A stretch of 64,000 nucleotides of DNA from Teichococcus coralli (GTDB lineage Bacteria; Pseudomonadota; Alphaproteobacteria; Acetobacterales; Acetobacteraceae), in NCBI RefSeq assembly GCF_009829925.1, contig NZ_SNVJ01000006.1, forward strand, positions 124,001 through 188,000, written 5' to 3'. Below are positions 17,152 through 26,366 of this stretch, in pieces. A model generated the notes under the pieces. It was not told the DNA's origin. It worked only from the letters and a program-made list of their open reading frames with translations, and did not search any database. The position numbers and the translations under genes were made by a program. Within the stretch, counting starts at the first letter, position 1. Each line of letters opens with the position of its first letter.

Positions 17152-18669
17152 ATGCGATTCGGAACCCTTGCCGCCGCGCTGGCGGCAACGCTGCTCGCCA
17201 CCGGCGCCGCCAGGGCGGGCCCTGCGGACAACAGCCTGCGCTGGGCCTCGGACAGCGAGCCGGCGAACATCCTGCCCTACTACAACAACGTCCGCGAAGG
17301 CGTCGTGCTGAGCTACCTGGCCTGGGATGCGCCAATCTATCGTGACCCGGCCAGCGGCGAATACAGGCCGCATCTGGCTGAGTCCTTCAAGCTGATCGAC
17401 GACACCACCATCGAGCTGAAGATGCGTCCCGGCGTCGTTGCGCATAACGGCGAGACGATCGACGCCAACGACGTGGCGCAGACCGTCAACGCCATGCTCG
17501 ACCCCGCGAACAAGGTCATCGCCTTCAACCGCATCTCCTGGCTCAAGGGTGCCGAGGCCGTGGATGACCGCACGGTGCGGCTGACGATGGCCAAGCCCTT
17601 CGGTCCCTGGCAGGAGTACCTGACCACCCTCGCGATCCTGCCGGGCGACCTGCTGAAGTCCGAGGGCGTGGAGGCGCTGGCACGCGCGCCGGTCGGCACC
17701 GGCCCCTACCGCGTGGCCGAGCTGAGCCCGGGGCGGCAGATCGTGCTGGAGCGCTTCGACAAGTATTTCGGCGGCGCCAAGGGAGCCGCCTCCATCGACA
17801 AGCTGGTGTTCCGCCGCATTCCCGAGCGCAACACGCAGATGGCCGAGCTGATGACCGGCGGGCTGGACTGGATCTGGCGCCTGCAGCCGGACCAGGCGCG
17901 CAACCTCAAGGGCCGGCGCGGCATCCGTGTGGTCAGCGGCGAGACCATCCGCATCTTCTACATCGGCCTCGACGCCGCCGGCCGCACCGGCAGGGAGAAG
18001 AACCCGCTGACCGACCTGCGCGTGCGACGCGCCATCAACCACGCGATTGATCGGCCCGGCATCGTGCGCAACCTCGTCGGCGAAGGCGCGCAGGTGCTGA
18101 ACACGCCCTGCCACCCCGAGCAGTTCGGCTGCACGCAAGAAGGCATCACCAAGTACGACTACGATCCCGCCAAGGCCAAGGCGCTGCTGGCGGAGGCCGG
18201 CTATGGCGACGGCTTCGACATCACCATCACCGCCTATCGCGAGCGGCCCTGGGTGGAAGCGATCATCGGCAACCTGCGCGCCGTCGGCATCCGCGCCAGG
18301 CTGAACTGGGTGCAGGCCGATACCTTCTCCGGCGATACCCGCGCCGGCAAGGTGGAGATGGGCTTCGGCTCCTGGGGCTCGACCTCGCTCTACGACGTCG
18401 CCGCCATCACCACCTATTTCTTCGGCAAGACGCCGGACGACCAGGCGCGCGACGACGTGGTGGCGCAGGCCCTGCATGCCGGCGACGCCGCAACCGACCC
18501 GGCGAAGCGGCAGGAACTCTATGCGCCCGCCATCCGCCGAATCACCGAGCAGGCCTTCTGGGTGCCGCTCTGGACCTTCCCGCTGACCTACGCGATGAAC
18601 GAGAAGCTCGACTTCACGCCCTCCGCCGATGAGGTGCCGCGCTTCTTCAACTCACGGTGGAAGCAATAG
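17152..18669 (+). CDS. ABC transporter substrate-binding protein, family 5 (Dpp/Opp type)
   Basis: A 505-residue periplasmic receptor with a short Sec signal peptide (MRFGTLAAALAATLLATGAA), and the SBP_bac_5 landmarks YRPHLAESFKLIDDTTIELK, GTGPYRV, VRRAINHAIDR and YDPAKAKALLAEAGY. ATG 17152 is preceded by GGGAG with an 8-nt spacer. It heads a five-gene importer (17152-22463) with compact or overlapping genes. Ligand: peptide, opine or glutathione-like compounds are all typical of the family. Confidence 0.94.
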   Translation: MRFGTLAAALAATLLATGAARAGPADNSLRWASDSEPANILPYYNNVREGVVLSYLAWDAPIYRDPASGEYRPHLAESFKLIDDTTIELKMRPGVVAHNGETIDANDVAQTVNAMLDPANKVIAFNRISWLKGAEAVDDRTVRLTMAKPFGPWQEYLTTLAILPGDLLKSEGVEALARAPVGTGPYRVAELSPGRQIVLERFDKYFGGAKGAASIDKLVFRRIPERNTQMAELMTGGLDWIWRLQPDQARNLKGRRGIRVVSGETIRIFYIGLDAAGRTGREKNPLTDLRVRRAINHAIDRPGIVRNLVGEGAQVLNTPCHPEQFGCTQEGITKYDYDPAKAKALLAEAGYGDGFDITITAYRERPWVEAIIGNLRAVGIRARLNWVQADTFSGDTRAGKVEMGFGSWGSTSLYDVAAITTYFFGKTPDDQARDDVVAQALHAGDAATDPAKRQELYAPAIRRITEQAFWVPLWTFPLTYAMNEKLDFTPSADEVPRFFNSRWKQ

Positions 18670-18675
18670 CCGGCC

Positions 18676-19593
18676 ATGCTGCGCTTCGCCGTGCGGCGGC
18701 TCCTGCTGGCGTTGGCCGTGGCCTTCACGGTCTCGGCCATCGCCTTCATGCTGCTGCGGCTCTCCGGTGATCTCGCCACCACCCTGGCGGGGCAGGAGGC
18801 GCGGGCGGAGGATGTGGAGCGCATCCGCCAGCAGTTCGGCCTCGACCGGCCGCTGATCCTGCAATACGGCGACTGGCTCTGGCGGGCACTGCGCGGCGAT
18901 TTCGGCCGTTCGCTGTTCTACCCCGAGAGCGTCGGCGCGCTGATCCGCGACCGGCTGCCGAACACCGCGCTCCTCGCCTCCCTCGGCCTGGTGATCGCGC
19001 TCGGACTTTCCATTCCGCTCGGCATGGCGGCGGCGCTCTGGCGCAATTCCTGGCTGGACCGGCTGGCGCTGATGCTTGCCGTGCTCGGCCAGGCCATGCC
19101 GAATTTCTGGTTCGCCCTGCTGCTGGTCTTCCTCTTCGGCATGACTTTGGGCTGGCTGCCGATCTCCGGCACCGAGAGCTTCGCCAACTTCATCATGCCC
19201 GCCATGGCGCTGGGCTGGTACGCCACGCCGGTGCTGATGCGCCTGACCCGCGCCGGCATGGTGGACGTGCTGGCCGCCGATTACGTCCGCACCGCCCATG
19301 CCAAGGGACTGCCGCTGCGCGTCGTGCTGGTCAAGCACGCGCTGCGCAACGCGGTGGTGCCGGTGGTCGCGCTGGCCGCGGTGCAGTTCGGCAACATGCT
19401 CTCCGGCTCGGTTGTCATCGAGACGGTCTTCGCCCTCCAGGGCATCGGCTATCTGGCCTGGGAATCCATCTCGCGCCGCGACTTCCCCGTCGTGCAGGGC
19501 ATCCTGCTGGTCGTCGCGCTTTTCTACGTGGTGCTCACCCTGTTGACCGACCTGCTCAATGCCTGGCTCGACCCCCGTATCCGCTCCCGGTGA
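18676..19593 (+). CDS. ABC transporter permease (DppB type)
   Basis: A 305-residue inner-membrane permease with six spans. The N-terminal FGLDRPLILQYGDWLWRALR region and the cytoplasmic EAA loop (YVRTAHAKGLPLRVVLVKHA followed by LRNAVVP) are diagnostic of the DppB/OppB group. It starts 6 nt after the receptor gene and overlaps the next permease by 35 nt. It forms the translocation channel with the DppC-type subunit. Confidence 0.95.
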   Translation: MLRFAVRRLLLALAVAFTVSAIAFMLLRLSGDLATTLAGQEARAEDVERIRQQFGLDRPLILQYGDWLWRALRGDFGRSLFYPESVGALIRDRLPNTALLASLGLVIALGLSIPLGMAAALWRNSWLDRLALMLAVLGQAMPNFWFALLLVFLFGMTLGWLPISGTESFANFIMPAMALGWYATPVLMRLTRAGMVDVLAADYVRTAHAKGLPLRVVLVKHALRNAVVPVVALAAVQFGNMLSGSVVIETVFALQGIGYLAWESISRRDFPVVQGILLVVALFYVVLTLLTDLLNAWLDPRIRSR

Positions 19594-20485
19594 GGAGCTG
19601 GCGGCGCAGGCCGCCCTCCCTGCCCCCGCGCGGCGCCGGCGGCGCCCGCGCTGGCTGCGCAATATCGGCCTGATTGGCTCCGCGCTGGTGCTGGCGGCCA
19701 TCGTGCTGGCCGCGCTGGCGGCGCCCTGGCTCGCCCCGCATGACCCCTACTTCCAGTCGCTGAACGACAGGCTCCTGCCGCCCTACTTCGTGGATGCCGA
19801 GCGCGCCGTTCCCGCCCATCCCCTCGGCACGGACAATCTCGGCCGGGACTACCTTTCCCGCCTGCTCTACGGCGCACGCATTTCGCTGCTCATCGGCTTC
19901 TTCGCCATGGTGGTCTCGGGCCTGATCGGAACGCTGATGGGGGTGCTGGCCGGCTATTTCGGCGGCCGCACCGACACCGCCGTTTCCTTTCTTGTCACCA
20001 CCCGCCTTTCCCTGCCGATCATCATGGTGGCGCTGGCGGTGGTCTCGGTGTTCGGCGGATCGCTGGAGGTGGTGGTGCTGGTGCTCGGCTTTCTGCTGTG
20101 GGACCGCTTCGCCGTGGTGATGCGCAGCGCCACGCACCAGGTGCGTGGGCGGGAATACATCCTGGCGGCGCAGGCCATCGGCTGCTCGGTGCCGCGCATT
20201 CTCTGGCAGGAGGTGCTGCCGAACGTGCTTTCCAGCCTTGTCGTCATCGCCAGCTACGAGATGGCACAGGCCATCCTGCTGGAGGCCGCGCTTTCCTTTC
20301 TCGGCCTCGGCGTGCAGCCACCCCTGCCCTCCTGGGGCCTGATGGTCTCCGAGGCCAAGGAGGTGATGCTCTTCGAGCCCTGGATGATCATGTTGCCCGG
20401 CGCCGCCATCTGCGTCCTGGTGCTGGCGATCAACCTGCTGGGCGACGGCATCCGCGACCTCACCGTGCCAGAAGGGCGCGCATGA
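19559..20485 (+). CDS. ABC transporter permease (DppC type)
   Basis: A 308-residue permease with the DppC/OppC N-terminal span and a long periplasmic loop carrying HPLGTDNLGRDYLSRLLYGA, the family signature. The EAA loop is YILAAQAIGCSVPRILWQEV. A basic patch (ARRRRRPRW) precedes the first span. Start ATG 19559 lies inside the upstream gene, and the stop overlaps the ATPase start as ATGA, so the two are translationally coupled. Confidence 0.95.
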   Translation: MPGSTPVSAPGEELAAQAALPAPARRRRRPRWLRNIGLIGSALVLAAIVLAALAAPWLAPHDPYFQSLNDRLLPPYFVDAERAVPAHPLGTDNLGRDYLSRLLYGARISLLIGFFAMVVSGLIGTLMGVLAGYFGGRTDTAVSFLVTTRLSLPIIMVALAVVSVFGGSLEVVVLVLGFLLWDRFAVVMRSATHQVRGREYILAAQAIGCSVPRILWQEVLPNVLSSLVVIASYEMAQAILLEAALSFLGLGVQPPLPSWGLMVSEAKEVMLFEPWMIMLPGAAICVLVLAINLLGDGIRDLTVPEGRA

Positions 20486-21486
20486 GCGGGGCGCACAAGA
20501 GCGGGGCGCTGCTCGAAGTCTCGGGGCTTTCCGTCGATATCCCCACCGAGGCCGGCGTGCTGCACGCGGTCCGCGACGTTTCCCTCGCCGTGCGGCGCGG
20601 CGAGACGCTCTGCGTCGTCGGCGAGTCCGGCTGCGGCAAGTCGCTGACCTCGCTGGCGATCATGGGGCTGCTGCCGCCCAGCGCGCAGCGTCGCGCCCAT
20701 CGCCTCGCGCTTGCCGGCGAGGACTTGCAGGCGGCTCCCGCACGCCGCCTGCGGGCGCTGCGCGGCGACCGGATGGCGATGATCTTCCAGGACCCCATGA
20801 CTTGCCTGAATCCGGCCTGGACCATCGGCAACCAGCTCGAGGAAATCTTCACCTGGCATGGCAAAGGCAACCGCCGCGCCGCGCATGACCGCGCCGTGGC
20901 GCTGCTGGAGCGCGTCGGCATGGCCAATGCGGCCGGGCGTCTCTCGCAGTACCCGCACCAGCTCTCCGGCGGGTTGCGGCAGCGGGTGATGATCGCCATG
21001 GCACTGATGTGCAGCCCCGACCTCGTGCTGGCCGACGAGCCCACCACGGCGCTGGATGCCACCATCCAGCTCGGCATCCTCCAGCTTCTCGCCGAGCTTC
21101 AGGCCGAACTGCACATGGGGCTGATGCTGGTGACGCACGATCTCGGCGTCGTTGCCCGCATCGCCGACCGCGTGGCGGTGATGTATGCCGGCGAGGTGGT
21201 GGAGGAAGGACCGGCCCGCACCGTCTTCACCGCCCCGCGCCACCCCTATACGCGCGGACTGATTGATTGCATCCCGCAACCGGACCGCATGGTGCCGGGC
21301 CAGCGGCTCGGCACCATCCCCGGCATGGTTCCCTCCCTGGTGGGAGAGGTGCAGGGCTGCGCCTTCCGCACGCGCTGCGCCTTCGCACGGCCGGAATGCG
21401 CCGCCGATGTGGCGCCGCGGCACGGGCCTGATGCACATATGTGGCGCTGCGTGCTGCCGCCCGGAATGCTGGAGCGCGCCGCGTGA
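20482..21486 (+). CDS. ABC transporter ATP-binding protein (DppD type)
   Basis: A 334-residue ATPase: Walker A GESGCGKS near residue 46, Q-loop FQDPMTCLNP, signature LSGGLRQRV, Walker B LVLADEPTTALD and the switch histidine in LVTHDLG. The C-terminal oligopeptide/dipeptide extension with CAFRTRC (cysteine-rich) is typical of DppD/OppD and sometimes binds an Fe-S cluster. It overlaps both neighbours by 4 nt. Confidence 0.96.
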   Translation: MSGAHKSGALLEVSGLSVDIPTEAGVLHAVRDVSLAVRRGETLCVVGESGCGKSLTSLAIMGLLPPSAQRRAHRLALAGEDLQAAPARRLRALRGDRMAMIFQDPMTCLNPAWTIGNQLEEIFTWHGKGNRRAAHDRAVALLERVGMANAAGRLSQYPHQLSGGLRQRVMIAMALMCSPDLVLADEPTTALDATIQLGILQLLAELQAELHMGLMLVTHDLGVVARIADRVAVMYAGEVVEEGPARTVFTAPRHPYTRGLIDCIPQPDRMVPGQRLGTIPGMVPSLVGEVQGCAFRTRCAFARPECAADVAPRHGPDAHMWRCVLPPGMLERAA

Positions 21487-22463
21487 GTGCCGCGCCGCTG
21501 CTTGAACTGCGCGACGTGCGACGGCGCTATTCCGTCAGCAGCGGGCTCTTCGCGCCGCGCCGCACGCTGACCGCGGTGGCCGGCGTCTCGCTGCGCCTCG
21601 GCGCCGGCGAGGCGCTGGGCCTGGTGGGAGAATCCGGCTGCGGGAAGAGCACCCTCGCCCGTCTCGTGCTCGGGCTGGAGGCGCCCAGTGAGGGCGAGGT
21701 TCTGGTCGCCGGCCGTCCAATCGCGGCGCTGCACCGGCTGGAGCGCTCGCGGCTGGTGCAGCCGGTCTTCCAGGACCCTTATTCCTCGCTGAACCCACGC
21801 CGCAGCATCGCCGAGATCGTCACCCAGCCGCTGGCGGTGCACGGCATCGGCACACCCGCCGAGCGGCGTGACAAGGTGGAGGAAATGCTGGGCCTGGTGG
21901 GGCTGGCGCCGCGCCATGCCGGGGCGCTGCCGGCGCAGCTTTCCGGCGGGCAGCGGCAGCGCGTCGCCATCGCCCGGGCCCTGGTGCTGCGCCCCGCGCT
22001 GGTGGTCTGCGACGAGCCGACCAGCGCCCTCGACGTCTCCGTGCAGGCGCAGATCCTGAACCTGCTGCTCGACCTGCGCGACCGGTTGAACCTTTCCTAT
22101 CTTTTCATCAGCCACAACCTCGCCGTCGTGCAGATGCTCGCTGCCCGGGTCGCGGTGATGTATCTCGGCCGGGTGGTGGAGGAAGGTGCGGGCCGGCAGG
22201 TCCTGACCGAGCCGACACACCCCTATACCCGCGCCCTGCTGGCCTCCGTGCTGACGCCCGACCCGATGCAGGGGCTTCCGGCGATGCGCCTCGGCACCGC
22301 CTTCCCCGATCCGCTGGACATCCCGCCGGGCTGCGCCTTCAATCCGCGCTGCTCCTTTGCCTTTGACCGCTGCCGTGCCGAGGCTCCGGCGCTCGTTCAG
22401 CGCGAGGGCGGCACCCTGGCTGCCTGCCATCTGTCGGCCGAAGTGAGGGTTGCCGCCCTGTAG
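21483..22463 (+). CDS. ABC transporter ATP-binding protein (DppF type)
   Basis: A 326-residue ATPase starting at GTG 21483, overlapping the previous stop (GTGA). Walker A is GESGCGKST, Q-loop FQDPYSSLNPR, signature LSGGQRQRVAIARAL, Walker B LVVCDEPTSALD and switch SHNLAVV. The C-terminal extension again carries a CAFNPRC motif. It ends the importer operon. Confidence 0.96.
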   Translation: MSAAPLLELRDVRRRYSVSSGLFAPRRTLTAVAGVSLRLGAGEALGLVGESGCGKSTLARLVLGLEAPSEGEVLVAGRPIAALHRLERSRLVQPVFQDPYSSLNPRRSIAEIVTQPLAVHGIGTPAERRDKVEEMLGLVGLAPRHAGALPAQLSGGQRQRVAIARALVLRPALVVCDEPTSALDVSVQAQILNLLLDLRDRLNLSYLFISHNLAVVQMLAARVAVMYLGRVVEEGAGRQVLTEPTHPYTRALLASVLTPDPMQGLPAMRLGTAFPDPLDIPPGCAFNPRCSFAFDRCRAEAPALVQREGGTLAACHLSAEVRVAAL

Positions 22464-22465
22464 CC

Positions 22466-22990
22466 AGTGCCCTTCCCGCCGGTCGCCTCGAAGGTGAGAT
22501 GGAGTTCGCCGCCCAAGCTGCGGACCACCCGCGCGCCCACCGCCACGCCAAGCAGGCCATGCTGATGCGCGCAAGCGCCCCAGACGGGGGTGCCCGGATT
22601 GCCGATGCCGCAGGGCTCGCCCTTGCAGCATCAACGGGCTGCGCCACCAGCTTCGGTTCCGCAGGGAGTGGTCTGCTCGCTGATCCCGTTCGGATTGCAG
22701 GCTCGGCAGGGTCCTGCGGGGCAACCCCGAGGGGCTCGCGTCGGCGGAGGTCATGCTCGATTGTTCTGAGCATGGGCGCGGCACTGCCGGAGCAGATGGA
22801 AGCCCTTGCGGCCACGCAAGCGGCCGAAGCCGAGAGTCTGCACCTCACGGACACGAATGGAGATGCGGTGTCGCTCGACGCGGCAAATGCTCCGTTCGAG
22901 CTCCAGCTCGCGCACGAATCGTTGGATTGCCACCCTGTCCGAACGGCCGGGTAGCGGCAGGAAGCCTTTCCCGCCGCTCCAGGGCAATCC
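22466..22990 (-). pseudogene. Possible decayed histidine-kinase ATPase-domain fragments
   Basis: No intact gene is seen in this 530-nt gap. On the minus strand, two short pieces resemble the C-terminal half of a NarX-type HATPase domain. The first (about 22751-22900) reads RISIRVREVQTLGFGRLRG, recalling the N/G1-box strand before a G-x-G-L-L segment. The second (about 22466-22565) reads HGLLGVAVGARVVRSLGGEL then a GGKGT-like end. Stops and frame changes separate them. The resemblance is by eye only and could be chance. Confidence 0.28.
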
Positions 22991-22992
22991 CG

Positions 22993-24108
22993 TCAGTCGG
23001 CGGGCGGCACGTGGCCGGCGTGACGCTCCAACGCGTGCCGCAGCAGCGCGCCGGACCGGTAGAGCCCGTGCACCATCTTGCTGTAGGGCAGCAGCAGAAA
23101 GAGTGACAGCACGATGCCGAGATGGATGGCCAGCAGCACGCCCATCGCCCCCGTGCCGCGCAACCCGAGCAGCAGCAGGCCCGTCAGCGAAGTCAGGCAG
23201 AGCAGTCCGAGCAGGGCGTAGTCGGCGCCGAGCAGGTTGCGCGCGGCCGGCGCCTGGTCGCTCACCACCTTCAGCCAGATCAATCCCGCCGTGCCGACCA
23301 CCAGCCCCACCCCGCCCCAGGTGCCGAGTTGCACCGGCAGGCTCCAGAATGGATAGGGCGCCGGGTGGCCGATGACGTGGTCATAGACCGTCGCCACCGA
23401 GGTCGAGGCGAAGCAGAGCAGGAAGCCGTAGAACATGGCGTGGTGGAACCAGCGGCGCTGCGTCGAGAAGGCTTCGTCGCGGTCGTTGCAGCCATGCCCG
23501 CCACCGCCGAGATTGCGCAGCGTCAGGATGTCGTGCAGCGCGGTGGCGACGGGGCGCGCGCCGGCCGGCCCGGCGAGGCTGCTGCCGGTGTCGCGCCAGA
23601 AGTTGCGGAAGCCCATGGCCAAGGCCAAAAGGGCGTAAAGGAAGGTTCCGCCGGCGAGCGTGGTCATCAGCCACCAGGGAATCACGCGGTAGAAGGCGCC
23701 CGGCCCCTCATGCGCGGCATAGAGCACGGTGGGGTCCTGGATCAGCACCGTCAGGATCAGCGCCAGCGCGATGCCGAGCGTCGTGATCAGCGCCACCACC
23801 GTGCCGTTGCGCTGGAACACGGCGCCCAACGGCTTCGGCCAGGCGTATTCGGCGTAGGTTTCGGCGCGGAGCTGGGCGAAGGTCTGCGGCAGGTTCAGCC
23901 CGAACTCATGCGGCGGCGCATACTGGCAGGCGTAGTAGCAGCCCTTGCAGTTGTGGCAAAGGTTGGCGAGGTAGGAGAGGTCGCCGGTGGCGAATTCCCG
24001 CCGCAGCTCCATGGCCGGAAAGACCGCGCAGAACCCCTCGCAGTAGCGGCAGGCGTTGCAGATCTCGAGGGCGCGGCGCGCCTCCTCGGTGGTCTCAGTT
24101 TCTTGCAT
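22993..24108 (-). CDS. tcuB: Tricarballylate-utilization protein TcuB (4Fe-4S, membrane electron carrier)
   Basis: A 371-residue protein with an N-terminal ferredoxin-like half holding two cysteine clusters, CNACRYCEGFCAVFP and CHNCKGCYYACQYAPPHEF, followed by about six membrane spans. This is the layout of TcuB/CitB, which re-oxidises the FADH2 of TcuA and passes electrons to the membrane quinone pool. The ATG at 24106-24108 (MQETETTEE) overlaps the tcuA end by 14 nt, so the genes are coupled. Possible haem or quinone-binding histidines occur in the membrane part (RRWFHHAMFYGF). Confidence 0.92.
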   Translation of the reverse strand: MQETETTEEARRALEICNACRYCEGFCAVFPAMELRREFATGDLSYLANLCHNCKGCYYACQYAPPHEFGLNLPQTFAQLRAETYAEYAWPKPLGAVFQRNGTVVALITTLGIALALILTVLIQDPTVLYAAHEGPGAFYRVIPWWLMTTLAGGTFLYALLALAMGFRNFWRDTGSSLAGPAGARPVATALHDILTLRNLGGGGHGCNDRDEAFSTQRRWFHHAMFYGFLLCFASTSVATVYDHVIGHPAPYPFWSLPVQLGTWGGVGLVVGTAGLIWLKVVSDQAPAARNLLGADYALLGLLCLTSLTGLLLLGLRGTGAMGVLLAIHLGIVLSLFLLLPYSKMVHGLYRSGALLRHALERHAGHVPPAD

Positions 24109-25489
24109 GTTTCGCGGCCTCCCGCCCCGCGATGCGCCCGAAGACGGTGCCGATGGACATGCCGAACCCCGCCAGGTAGCCCTTGCCAAGGATGCTGCCC
24201 GCCATGATCTCGCCCGAGGCGAACAGGTTGGCGGTCGGCCGCCCGTCCTGCATCAACACTCGCGCGTTACGGTCCACCTTGACGCCGAGATAGGTGAAGG
24301 TGATGCCCGGTCGCAGCGGGTAGCCGCTGAAGGGCGGCACCGCGATGGGCCGCGCCCAGTTGGTCTTGGCCGGCGTCAGGCCCTCGGTGTGGCAGCCGTC
24401 CAAGCGGCTGTTGTCGAAGGTTCCGTGCACGGCCGCGGCGTTGAAGCCGCGCACCGTCTCCGCCAGCTTCGTTGGGTCGAGACCGAGCTTCTCCGCCAGC
24501 CCCTCGATGGTGTCGGATTTGATGGCGGGAAACACGGAGGGCATGAACAGCCGCTCGGAGCGGCTGTCGATGATGGCATAGGCCACCTGGTCCGGCTGCT
24601 GCGCGACAAGCCTTCCCCAGATGGCGTAGCGCTTGGGCCAGACATCCTCGCCCTCGTCATAGAAGCGCTCGCCGTGCTTGTTGACGACGATGGAGAAGGG
24701 CACGCAGTCCAGCCGGGTGACGATGCCGCCGTCGAACTTGGGCGCCCGGCCGTCGATCGCCACCGCGTGACACTGCGTCGGGTCGCCCACCGAGGCGACG
24801 CCCTGGTCCAGCAGGTCGCGCAGCACGCGGCCCTTGGCATAGGGCGTGCCGCGGATCAGGAAGTTCTCCGCCGCCGGCCCCCAGCCCTGCTTGAGCCATT
24901 CCAGGTTGGCCTGGAAACCGCCGGAGGAGGCCACCACTGTCTTGGCCCGCACCCGGCGCGGGAAGCCGCGGCTGATGATCTCGGCATAGCGGACGAAGCC
25001 GTCATCCAGGCGCAGCGAGACCACCTCGGTGTCATAGAGGATGTCCACGCCCAGCTTCTCGGCGGTCGCGTAGTAGGCGTTCACCAGCGCCTTGCCGCCG
25101 CCCAGGAAGAAGGCGTTGGTGCGCGAGAGGTTCAGCGTGCCGGTCAGCGAGGGCTGGAAGCGCACGCCGCAGGCCTCCATGAAGGGCAGCGCGTCCGCCG
25201 TGGCGCGGATGGTCAGGCGCGCCAGTTCCTCGTCGGTCTGCCCGCCGGTGACGCGCAGCAGGTCGTCCCAGTACTCGTCCTCCAGGTACTGCTCGGTCAG
25301 CACCGAGGTCGGCGCGGTGTGCATGGCCCGGAGGTTGCGGGTGTGCCGGCTGTTGCCGCCGCGAAAGGCCTTCGGCGCGTGCTCCAGCACCAGCACGGTG
25401 GCGCCCGCCTGCCGCGCCGTGACCGCCGCGCAAAGCGCCGCGTTGCCGCCGCCGACCACCAGGACGTCATAGACGCGGTCCCAGTCCAA
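24095..25489 (-). CDS. tcuA: FAD-dependent tricarballylate dehydrogenase TcuA
   Basis: A 464-residue flavoprotein of the fumarate reductase/succinate dehydrogenase flavoprotein family. It has the N-terminal FAD motif DVLVVGGGNAALCAAVTARQ, EHAPKAFRGGNSRHTRN, and the C-terminal GSILGKGYLAGFGMSIGTVFG block. In known systems TcuA oxidises tricarballylate to cis-aconitate. The start is a TTG (complement 25487-25489) supported by GGAGGG eight or so nucleotides upstream. A candidate GntR operator lies 15-34 nt upstream of this start. A substrate other than tricarballylate is possible, since no TcuC carrier is present. Confidence 0.9.
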   Translation of the reverse strand: MDWDRVYDVLVVGGGNAALCAAVTARQAGATVLVLEHAPKAFRGGNSRHTRNLRAMHTAPTSVLTEQYLEDEYWDDLLRVTGGQTDEELARLTIRATADALPFMEACGVRFQPSLTGTLNLSRTNAFFLGGGKALVNAYYATAEKLGVDILYDTEVVSLRLDDGFVRYAEIISRGFPRRVRAKTVVASSGGFQANLEWLKQGWGPAAENFLIRGTPYAKGRVLRDLLDQGVASVGDPTQCHAVAIDGRAPKFDGGIVTRLDCVPFSIVVNKHGERFYDEGEDVWPKRYAIWGRLVAQQPDQVAYAIIDSRSERLFMPSVFPAIKSDTIEGLAEKLGLDPTKLAETVRGFNAAAVHGTFDNSRLDGCHTEGLTPAKTNWARPIAVPPFSGYPLRPGITFTYLGVKVDRNARVLMQDGRPTANLFASGEIMAGSILGKGYLAGFGMSIGTVFGRIAGREAAKHARN

Positions 25490-25503
25490 AAGCGCCCTCC
25501 CTT

Positions 25504-25523
25504 TTGTATGCGCCGGAATACAA
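25504..25523. promoter_or_regulatory. Operator-like palindrome TTGTAT-N8-ATACAA upstream of tcuA
   Basis: A perfect 6-bp inverted repeat (25504-25509 and 25518-25523) with an 8-nt spacer sits in the 66-nt gap between the GntR gene and tcuA, directly upstream of the tcuA start. Its A/T-rich arms stand out from the background. A near-identical site occurs at 29519-29538 upstream of the aldolase gene, which argues for a shared regulator, presumably the adjacent GntR protein. Confidence 0.6.
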
Positions 25524-25555
25524 TGTCGGCATCGGCAGGACGGCGCAAGGGGGCC

Positions 25556-26239
25556 TCAGATGGCGTCAGGTGCCCGGTTCTCCAGCGCGAGCCGGGCGCG
25601 GAAGGCGTTGCGGATGTGCTGCCGCGCGGCGGCCTCGGCGGCGGCCGGATCGCGTGCCGCAATGGCCGCGACGATCGCCGCGTGCTCCTCCACCGCCGCC
25701 GCGCCGCGCTCCGGCAGAGAGAGGGTGGTGCGCCCCAGCAGCACCAGGGAAAGGCGCATGTTGTCCAGCATCAGGTCCAGGAAGCGGTTCCGCGCGGCGC
25801 GATGGATCTGGCGATGGAACAGGCGGTTGCTGTGCGCCAGCCGGCTGGCGTCGTTCAGCAGGGCATGGTCGGCCGCCACCATGTCGCGCAGCGCCTCCAG
25901 TTCGACCGCGGTGGCGTGGGTGGCCGCCAGGAAGGCGGCGGTGCCCTCCAGCACCTCGCGCATGTGATAGAGCTCGACCATGGCGCTGTAGTCGAGCCGC
26001 GCCACCACGGCGCCGTGATGCGGCTCATGCGTCACCAGTCCCTGGGTCTCCAGCCGCTTCAGCGCCTCCCGCACCGGTGTCCGGCTGATGCCGAAGCGTT
26101 CCGCCAGCTCGGCCTCCCGCAAGCGGCTGCCAGGGGCCAGTTCACCCCTTGTCAGGGCGTCGAGCAGCATCTCATAGGCGCCGGCGCCGGAAGAGCGGGC
26201 GGGAGGAACAGGCGGGGCGGAGGGCAGCATGGCGGCCAT
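25556..26239 (-). CDS. GntR-family (FCD-type) transcriptional regulator
   Basis: A 227-residue regulator: winged helix in residues 20-80 (LTRGELAPGSRLREAELAER, then FGISRTPVREALKRLETQGLV) and an FCD domain with its typical metal-site helices (MREVLEGTAAFLA, RLFHRQIHRAARN, EEHAAIVAAI). It sits upstream of tcuA in the same direction; known tcu loci often use a LysR regulator, so this is an alternative control. It probably recognises the TTGTAT-N8-ATACAA palindromes. The start could be three codons further in (ATG complement at 26228-26230). Confidence 0.92.
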   Translation of the reverse strand: MAAMLPSAPPVPPARSSGAGAYEMLLDALTRGELAPGSRLREAELAERFGISRTPVREALKRLETQGLVTHEPHHGAVVARLDYSAMVELYHMREVLEGTAAFLAATHATAVELEALRDMVAADHALLNDASRLAHSNRLFHRQIHRAARNRFLDLMLDNMRLSLVLLGRTTLSLPERGAAAVEEHAAIVAAIAARDPAAAEAAARQHIRNAFRARLALENRAPDAI

Positions 26240-26366
26240 TCACTCTCGGTCGGGCTGGAACCGACGGCGTGCCGGCTCCACCCCAGCCCTGCCACAGATG
26301 CGGCCGCAAGCCCAGGCCGGCGCGCTGACAGGGCGGCGAGGCATCCTCCCTCCCCGCCGCCTCGTG

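Noticed and set aside
17053..18477. N-terminal extension of the M20 peptidase frame up to 18477
   Set aside because: It runs antisense through the peptide-binding-protein gene; the family N-terminus begins at 17052.
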